A stretch of 64,000 bases of DNA, from NCBI GenBank assembly GCA_949130495.1, contig OX422222.1, positions 102,537,709 through 102,601,708 on the forward strand, in the 5' to 3' direction. Position numbers and translations under genes: made by a program. Under the pieces are notes generated by a model. It was not told the origin of the DNA, made no database searches, and was given only the letters and a program-made list of their open reading frames with translations. The DNA comes from Sambucus nigra (lineage: Eukaryota; Streptophyta; Magnoliopsida; Dipsacales; Adoxaceae). Below, one piece after another: positions 57,339 to 64,000 of the stretch (positions are counted from its first letter, which is position 1; every line of letters starts with the position of its first letter).

Positions 57339-57536
57339 AGAGCTTGAGTAGCATATGTTAACACTATAGAGCTTGAGTAGCAGTCAGGCGTCGCCCTAGT
57401 CCATCTGCTACTCAAGCTCATCTGCTACTCAAGCTCTATATGTTAACACTATAGAGCTTGAGTAGCAGTCAGGCGTCGCTCTATATGTTAACACTATAGA
57501 GCTTGTTAACATATGCTACTCAAGTTCTATGGCGGA
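57331..57536. repeat. 206-bp complex fold-back
   Basis: The terminal 32 bases (TCCGCCATAGAGCTTGAGTA...) reappear inverted at 57505-57536 with one mismatch. Inside, GCTACTCAAGCTC or its complement occurs at least five times, GTTAAC four times and GCAGTCAGGCGTCGC twice. It replaces the gag N-terminal half. Confidence 0.9.
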
Positions 57537-57667
57537 GCTACTCACCTAGTACCTCAAAGGACCTCTTTCAATGGTGAAGCAGCTCCACGCAAGGGGTGGT
57601 GCCTGGTTCACCACCAGAGTCTCCGGTGAGGTTAAGCTGAAGAAGAGGAAGAGATAGCTTCTCTCTC

Positions 57668-57685
57668 TTCCCACAGACGGTGCCA
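57668..57685 (-). other. Primer-binding site of Tat copy 2
   Basis: The minus strand reads TGGCACCGTCTGTGGGAA, one transition different at the fifth base from the canonical TGGCGCC start seen in copy 1. Confidence 0.75.
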
Positions 57686-57688
57686 AAA

Positions 57689-58618
57689 TGATGATGCTAG
57701 AATTAGCACCACTAGGTGAGGTGTTTTCAAGCTTAATCTAAGAACAACAATGGCAGCATAGTTACATAAAAGGTAAGAGAATGAGATGAGGAGAAGAGGA
57801 GAGAGCACCTGAATATAAGTGGTTCAGCTTAAATTGGCCTACGTCCACTGTGTGTGAATAACCTCACTGTAATAACGCACTGATGGCCATGGATACAATA
57901 CACATAAGCTCACTTTCTCTCTCTACTGTGTATATAAGACAGAATTTCAGATAGGGTTACCAATTTCGGATCCTTTACAAGGTAGAGGATGACCTCTATA
58001 TATAGTACCTAGGGGGAGTAATGTACCCCCCATGCATGTAATGTGCATGTGTGTGTTTGCCTCGCCAATATGGGAAAGCCATCTGTCACAGTCACAAGTA
58101 GAGAATGATGATGACTGACACGTGTGGGGAATAATCTTGTTATAACTGATATGCGTCCACGTGCCATTATCCAAATGTCAGCAGATGCTCGGCTATTGTG
58201 CTCGGTGTATGACCTTGGCCTGGGAGAGGTCGAGGTTGGTAAGTCTAGATGCTCATTCAGTCCGAGCTGACCATGGAGGTCTCGGCTTAATCCTAGCCGA
58301 GACAATGGACAAGGTCGGCCTGAGCCAAGGTTGAGCTGGTGTGTTTGGAGCATCGACTAATGTCTTGATGAGGTTGCTGGTGGCTTCTTGCGTGCTCGGC
58401 CTATGTCTGGCCCAGGTTTCCATTCCAAGGTATACGAGAATGCTGTTGATCCTTGTGATGCATGCAATGTCCTTTCGAGAGGCTGGTGGTATTATCGGCC
58501 TAGGCCGACCTTGCTATAGTCGAGTGCTGATGCCGCATGCCCAAGGCTTCTCCAATGTTAGCCACGATCTCGGCCGAGGTTGGTGTCTCCGAGCTGAGGT
58601 CACACTTGGGTCATATCA
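57689..58618 (-). repeat. 5' LTR of Tat copy 2 (930 bp)
   Basis: Bounded by TGATGATGCT and TCATATCA as in copy 1. Contains the LTR TATA box at about 57997-58004 (CTATATATAG). Confidence 0.8.
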
Positions 58619-60364
58619 GGGATGTACCATAAATTTAGACCCGTGAGATTCGGCCATCACCGTCCATCTTAGATCCCCATCCTCAGGAACAATGAGCCTT
58701 CCATGGAAGCATAATCCACCCTCAGAACTAATCGAGTAGGAATCCGCTCCCTCGGATAGTAATCGACGTATATGGTCTTGCCAACCTTTATCCTTCCCTT
58801 GGGCTTCTACAATCCTTGACACAATGGTAGGAGTAACGGTCATTACCGACATGAACGCTCTCGCCACCGCATCCTCCTGACTGAGTTCTTTCCATTTAGC
58901 TTTCCAAACATTAGCGAACTCTCCCTCAGGCTTCCTACTCAAGGCATCTGCCACAACGTTCACCTTGCCCGGATGATAATGAATATCAAATTGATAGTCT
59001 TTTATGAACTCCAACCATCGGCGCTGTCACATATTCAAATCTTTCTGAGAAAATAAATATTGCAGCGATTTATGGTCCGTGAAAAGACTGAACTTCTCCC
59101 CTAAGAGATAATGCCTCCATATCTTCAAGGCAAAGACAACCGCGACAAGTTCTAAGTCATGCACTAGATAGTTTCTTTCGTGGGGCTTTAGCTTGCGAGA
59201 AGCATAAGCAATAGCCCGTCTTTCTTGTTGAAGCACACCTCCTAATCCCTGAAGAGATGCATCGGTGAAGACTAGATATTCCAATCCCGGTTTTGGCAAT
59301 GCAAGGACTGGAGCTGAAGTCAACCTATCTTTGAGCTCATCAAAAGAAGCCTGGCAAGAGTTATCCCAAACAAATCTCACCCCTTTCCGGGTCAAATTTG
59401 TCAAAGGGCTACCGATTTTAGTGAAACCCTTGATAAATCGACGGTAATAACTCGCCAAACCCAAAAAACTATGAACCTCGGTAGGTGTCGTGGGATGACT
59501 CCACTCCCTCACCGTAACCACCTTGCTCGGATCCATCGATAAACCCTGGTACATCACCACATGACCCATAAACTGTACCTCCTGTAACCAAAAGCCACAT
59601 TTCTCGAACTTAGCATACAATTGGTGATCCTTCAATCTTTGTAGGACCAACCTCAAATGAATAGCATGATCAGATTCCGTTTGAGAATAGACTAAGATGT
59701 CATCAATGAATACAATAACAAATTGGTCCAGGAAGTACCGAAATACCCTATTCATGAGATCCATAAATACGGCGGGGGCATTGGTTAGTCCAAAGGGCAT
59801 AACCAAAAATTCATAGGACCCGTATCTTGTCAGAAAAGCGGTCTTGGATACATCCTCCTCCCGTATCCTCAACTGGTGATATCCCGTCCTCAAATGATTT
59901 TTTGAGAAGTATGACGCTCCTCGAAGTTGATCAAACAAGTCATCGATACGAGGCAAAGGGTATTTATTCCGGATAGTGACCTTGTTCAACTCTCTATAGT
60001 CAACACACAACCGAAGAGAACCGTCTTTTTTCTTTACAAACAACACTGGAGCACCCCAAGACGATGTGCTACGCCTAATAAATCCTTGCTCCAACAACTG
60101 CTGGATTTGATCTCTCAACTCCCTCATTTCCATAGGAGCCAGTCGATATGGAGCCCTCGCAATAGGCCTCATTCCCGGCGCTAAATCAATCACAAACTTA
60201 ATCTCTTGGCTAGGAGGCAAACTCGGTATTTCTCGGAAGACATCCTCAAAATCTCTTACTACCAGAATAGAATCCAAGGGAACAACTACATCCCTAGAAG
60301 ACTCCTCTGTAATACAATACAGATAAGTACTAGTACTTCCATCTAAACGAGGCAAAACTACCAA
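58619..60364 (-). pseudogene. Reverse transcriptase and RNase H of the Tekay element
   Basis: RT (60364 to about 59400) shows [20 protein letters not shown], then [15 protein letters not shown], where the first catalytic Asp of the family is His, and later [13 protein letters not shown] with the Asp pair intact. RNase H (about 59290-59027) has [18 protein letters not shown] and LFTDHKSLQ, so its acidic residues are present. A TGA at about 59025 is followed by [18 protein letters not shown] and VVADALSRK, then the integrase start, which is cut at 58618/58619 just after FMVHP by the Tat LTR. The lost Asp and the stop make it non-functional. Confidence 0.82.
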
Positions 60365-60439
60365 GAATATTTTTTATCCCGGAACGGAGAAGACTATACT
60401 CTTCCCGTAACAATTAACTGTAGCATGATACTTCATAAG

Positions 60440-61980
60440 TCAATCCATGCCCAATATCACATCATACCCGGCCATGTCCAGGACGAGTAAATCGGCCTTA
60501 AAGCATAAATTACCAAGAGTAATTCCCATATGTTTACAAACAAAGAAAATGAGTGAACCATCACCCATAGAGGTCTCGACGCTAGTAAAAGTACTCTCAG
60601 CAGATTTAATCAACTTTGTGGTCTGAGCAAAGCTCCTAGAAATGAATGAATGTGTCGCACCCGTATCAAATAAAACGCGACCCATATGCCCCTGAATAAG
60701 GAACTTACCCTCAATGGTTGGCGGTGCCGGTGGAGCCAGAGGAAGCATAGCGTCCTGAATATGATAAACTCTCTTATACTGTAACTGACCCTGCTGTGGA
60801 GGAACAATCGGGTTAGGTACCTGTGGAGGAAACTGAACATATGGCTGCTGTGGAGCTGTAGGAAACTGTCCCCCAACCAACTGAGGACACTCCTTCTTGT
60901 AATAACCCGCCTCCCCGCATTGGAAGCACCGACCCAACATATTCTCCGCATTTTGACCCCGATTATTTCTAAACTGATTAACACCATGGCCCTGATGACC
61001 TCTACCACCTTGACTACCCCGACTTGCTTGTTGTTGCGGGGAACCCTGACTGTGCCTATTACGGCTCCCCGAATTGAACCCACTAGAACGTTGCCTCTTT
61101 GACCAGTCCCCATGCTGGGGATCCCTTTCTTTCTGCTTAATACCCAAATATTAGGACAAGGGAAAGACTCCTCCTCTGCTCCCACTACCTCCAGGCCTTC
61201 CCACTTGCCCCAGTACGGTGGCTTTTTTCCCACTTTGCACAAAAAATCTATGTTCTTGGCAATGTAGTAATGCCGCAATCATTACCTCACCAAAATTTTG
61301 CAATGCCGGATTACCCAGTAAGTGTTACCGGATCCTCCAGTTCAAACCTCTCATAAATTTAGAAACCTTCCTTTCTTTGGGAGTCACCTCATCCGGTACA
61401 AAACTTGCCAACCGGGTGAACTCCTCTTCATAGTCAGCCACGGATCTCTCTCCTTGCACAACGTCTTAAAGCCTCCTTATCATCTCCCCTTGAACCGTTG
61501 GAGGAAAGTACTTTTGGTCAAATAAGACCCAGAATTCAGTAATCAACATGGTATCTCTCTGTTCTGGTGTAGTCATAGACTCCTACCAATGTAATGCGGC
61601 CCCAACAAGTTTAAAAGTAGCAAGGACTTGCTTCTTCTCCTAACTACATTCCACTATACGTAGATGGCGTTGCATGTCTTTCTTCCACTGATTTGCCCTT
61701 AGGACATCCGAGCCTCCATCAAATTCTGAGGGCTGACCCTTTAGAAAGGATTCCCCAACTCTCTCCCACGGAGAAGGTCCCGTAGGATCTTGGGCATCTT
61801 GCGCTCGCTGTTGAGCTTGTGGCATTTTTTGAGCCACTGCTGTCATAGACGCATTAACCGCTTGAGCCACAATGTTCGCTACATCAACAGCATTTATTTT
61901 CCTTGTGGCGGCGGTGGAGGGCCAAACTCCTCTTCTACAACCCTATTACGTCTTGCTGGACGACCTCTCTTAGGCGGCAT
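60440..61980 (-). pseudogene. gag and protease of the Tekay element
   Basis: The start MPPKRGRPARRN is at 61980. A stop and frame change follow within 30 codons, then PSEFDGGSDVLRANQWKKDM (capsid, 61870-61640). A broken middle (61640-61147) leads to a Gln/Gly-rich stretch. The zinc knuckle CFQCGEAGYYKKEC (about 60929-60888) has Tyr in place of the zinc-binding His. The protease follows with VLFDTGATHSFIS (catalytic DTG present) and YDVILGMD, then a stop at about 60438. Gag would form particles and bind RNA. Several stops, a frameshift and the altered knuckle show decay. Confidence 0.78.
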
Positions 61981-62146
61981 CTGAGATGGAGAAAAAATAG
62001 AGTTAGAATACTATATAAAACAATATATCTTGCAGAAGATCATAGACATAAGAAACAAAGAAGTCCAAACATTAGGCTGTATATCAAAGAACGCTAGAGT
62101 AGAACGTGACAAGTACACATAGATCCTAAAGACTCTAGAACCTGAT

Positions 62147-62158
62147 GCTCTGATACCA
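62147..62158 (-). other. Primer-binding site of the Tekay element
   Basis: The minus strand reads TGGTATCAGAGC, two bases inside the LTR end at 62161. This is the canonical initiator-Met tRNA complement and fixes the element's direction. Confidence 0.9.
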
Positions 62159-62160
62159 TC

Positions 62161-64000
62161 TGTGACAACCCGCAATCCGAAATAAGGGGTGGCCAGCCCG
62201 ATACCTCAACATAATGAAGTCATGGATGGAAATCATTCTCCGCATCATAATAATAAAATAAGTATAAGGGAAAACGACCCAATAATTCATAAAACAGGTT
62301 GCCAAAATTTTAGTTTTAGTAAAAGTTAAGGAAAATAAATTTAAACAACCCAATCTGAGGATAAAGTGGAATTCCAAAAGAAACTAATATTACTACTAAA
62401 ACAACATACAATTAAAGGACCGAATAAGCTGTCGGTCAACAGTTACATCCAACTTCTTACAACAGTTCAATAATACATAATACATCCATTAAACAATTAC
62501 AAAAGTTTGGGCTACCCGCCCAAATAAAAGACCCGAGCATATCTAGAATTCAAAAATGAAAGCGTCTAACAAAGCATCCTGTAATATCTGCAAATTCTCA
62601 CAGCTCCTCAAAACTATTTGGAATAGGAATATCATAACGGGCGCCCTTACGGAGGAGCACCTGAGCGGATACAATAACATGCACAACATGGAAAATGAAC
62701 GGGTCAGGGCCCGGTTTATATATGATTACCAGATGAACAAGAAGCATGATAGATATGGACAGTTAATCATAAATGAAGTAGATGAAAATCTAACAACCTA
62801 ATTACAAAGCATGATAAGATAATTTAAATGATTCTAACAGTTGTTAACTTGCATAAGAGAATAAAATTAAACATCATTACTCCTCATATCTTTAGTTTTT
62901 GAATTCCTTAACAGGAATATAATTACCATCATATTTTCTTATGGCAATTTACATATATCAAGTCCCAATTGATTTAGAAAGGTTATATTCTTATACATAT
63001 AACGATTCTAAGATCTCCCCTCCGAGTTTCCCCACTGGGCGCGCCCCTAAATGGCTATCATCTTCCAGGGCCTATCTATACAAGACAACCTGGGCACCTA
63101 ACGCACATCGGGAAGTGTCCATATGCCTGCGATGGAGTCATAACCACACCCGAAATTACCTCTCTAGCGCCGAAAAACATATAAAAATCCCGCATATGGC
63201 CGAGGACTATAGTGTCCCTGCATTCACTAGTCAGGGTACATCACCTCATGCGCGAGCTTCCCTTATGATAGCATTTAGAGAGGTGTGTTTAAGTAAATTA
63301 ACATTTACCAATTTCATCTCATTATCATTTTCATTAATCACGTGTATGTTTCATTTTATTTGAAACCAAAATCCTTGAATATTCTCATTAATATTCATCA
63401 TATTGTAAGTACCGAATTATTCTTCAAATGATCACAAAAATTTTACGAGTCCCAATGTGTTGTATACCTCAATAGGGCTCCTAAAATCTCAAAGTATGGG
63501 CTTATAACTCTTAATTCCTAATAATATGCAAAAAGAAAAGTAATGCCTAAACATCACTTTTGGTACACATGTAATAAACCCTAAGTGAACCCATTCAAAT
63601 CTAGGGTGACGACCAAACTCAACTAAAACTCCAGGACTCTAAGTTTACTTCATACAAGAAGGTTCCTAGGTCCTAATCCTAAGGAAAAAAGGTTAAAATT
63701 AGAAAAGAAAAACAAAAGAAAAATGCAGGATTTTCGAATCGATTCGGACTAGATGAATTAATTTGGGTTCAGAAAAGAGAATCGATTCGGACTAGCCAAA
63801 TCGATTCGGTCAGGAAAAATGACTTTTTGCGTAAATGCCGAATCGATTCGGTCGACACAGACCTGGAAACTGTCTCAAGGCGAATCGATTCGGCCAGGCC
63901 AAATCGATTCAGTTCTGCAGATTTGCCAAGTTTGGCTAGGGAGTCTTGGACTCCAAATCTCTCCCAACTTCAACCAACCAAAACCCTTATCATTTATTAC
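62161..64000 (-). repeat. 5' LTR of the Tekay element, incomplete
   Basis: Starts TGTGACAACCC like 46054 and aligns with the left LTR to the window edge. Includes a 46-base stretch (about 63014-63059, with GGGCGCGCCCC) absent from the left LTR and the ATCGAT palindrome cluster at 63734-63911. Confidence 0.85.

Larger units (their letters stand above)
49956..58618 (-). mobile_element. Tat-like Ty3/gypsy element, copy 2, nested in the Tekay element
   Basis: In element order: 5' LTR (58618-57689), primer site (57685-57668), a fold-back in place of the gag N-terminus (57536-57331), gag C-terminus and protease (57338-55920), reverse transcriptase (55907-55053), two RNase H domains (54992 to about 54030), integrase (53831 to about 52900), 130-bp repeats (52577-51470), and an antisense gene (50586-51104 plus strand, with its 5' block inverted at 49956-50556). 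The 3' LTR is missing. The right end cuts the Tekay frame just after its VHP residues. Confidence 0.85.
46054..64000 (-). mobile_element. Tekay-like Ty3/gypsy element, minus strand, with nested Tat element; runs off the window
   Basis: In element order: 5' LTR (64000 to 62161, incomplete), primer site (62158-62147), gag and protease (61980-60440), reverse transcriptase and RNase H (60364-58619), the Tat insertion (58618-49956), integrase and chromodomain-like tail (49955-48640), purine tract (about 48616-48606), and 3' LTR (48603-46054). The two LTRs differ by roughly 5% over the first 200 bases, and a 46-base stretch (about 63014-63059) is missing from the left one. Confidence 0.85.

Noticed and set aside
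57331..57536. A tRNA or other structured RNA gene.
   Set aside because: The pairing is explained by inverted copies of the same short words; no cloverleaf or box A/B promoter is present.

Overview
This is nuclear DNA from a flowering plant, most likely a eudicot with a large, repeat-rich genome. The signs are a CYP716-type cytochrome P450 gene with GT-AG introns and plant-specific transposable element lineages: Tekay-like and Tat-like Ty3/gypsy, Copia with an initiator-Met tRNA primer site, CACTA and a SINE. There are also long AT, AG and GT microsatellites. No prokaryotic, organellar or CRISPR features were seen. Only one host gene appears intact.

Layout. 1-1.6 kb is AT-rich upstream DNA ending in a 37-copy AG repeat and a TATA box. 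1743-6900 holds a four-exon P450 gene (479 residues, all catalytic motifs present). Its introns carry a possible MITE, a 555-bp inverted-repeat element, a poly-C tract, a compound microsatellite and a SINE-like sequence. 6.9-9.3 kb is unassigned intergenic DNA. 9278-32931 is a head-to-tail array of ten Copia-type LTRs. The first internal region is 3.7 kb and holds only a decayed gag. Seven further internal regions are about 0.55-0.58 kb and are deletion derivatives of it. The array is interrupted at 16402-23124 by a truncated Tat-like gypsy element and is broken at 32932 by a CACTA element whose transposase is decayed (to about 36.7 kb).

36.7-46.0 kb is layered gypsy debris. It holds an LTR fragment, an integrase fragment between two 127-bp inverted arms, and a plus-strand Tekay-like element with a truncated 5' LTR, a dead pol and a 2.95-kb 3' LTR. 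46054 to beyond 64000 is a minus-strand Tekay-like element (2.55-kb LTRs, chromodomain-like integrase tail). A second Tat-like copy sits inside it at 49956-58618. That copy carries dual RNase H, an array of exact 130-bp repeats, an antisense intron-containing gene with an inverted 5' block, and a 206-bp fold-back where its gag N-terminus should be.

The P450 would be an ER monooxygenase of triterpenoid or related terpenoid metabolism. Nearly everything else is retrotransposon sequence in layers, so relative ages can be read from what interrupts what. No retrotransposon here looks autonomous: all the pol genes have stops and several have lost catalytic residues. The least ordinary structures are the ten-LTR array, the antisense spliced gene of the Tat elements, the fold-back, and the 77-bp overlapping junction showing that the outer Tekay element was assembled from two diverged copies.
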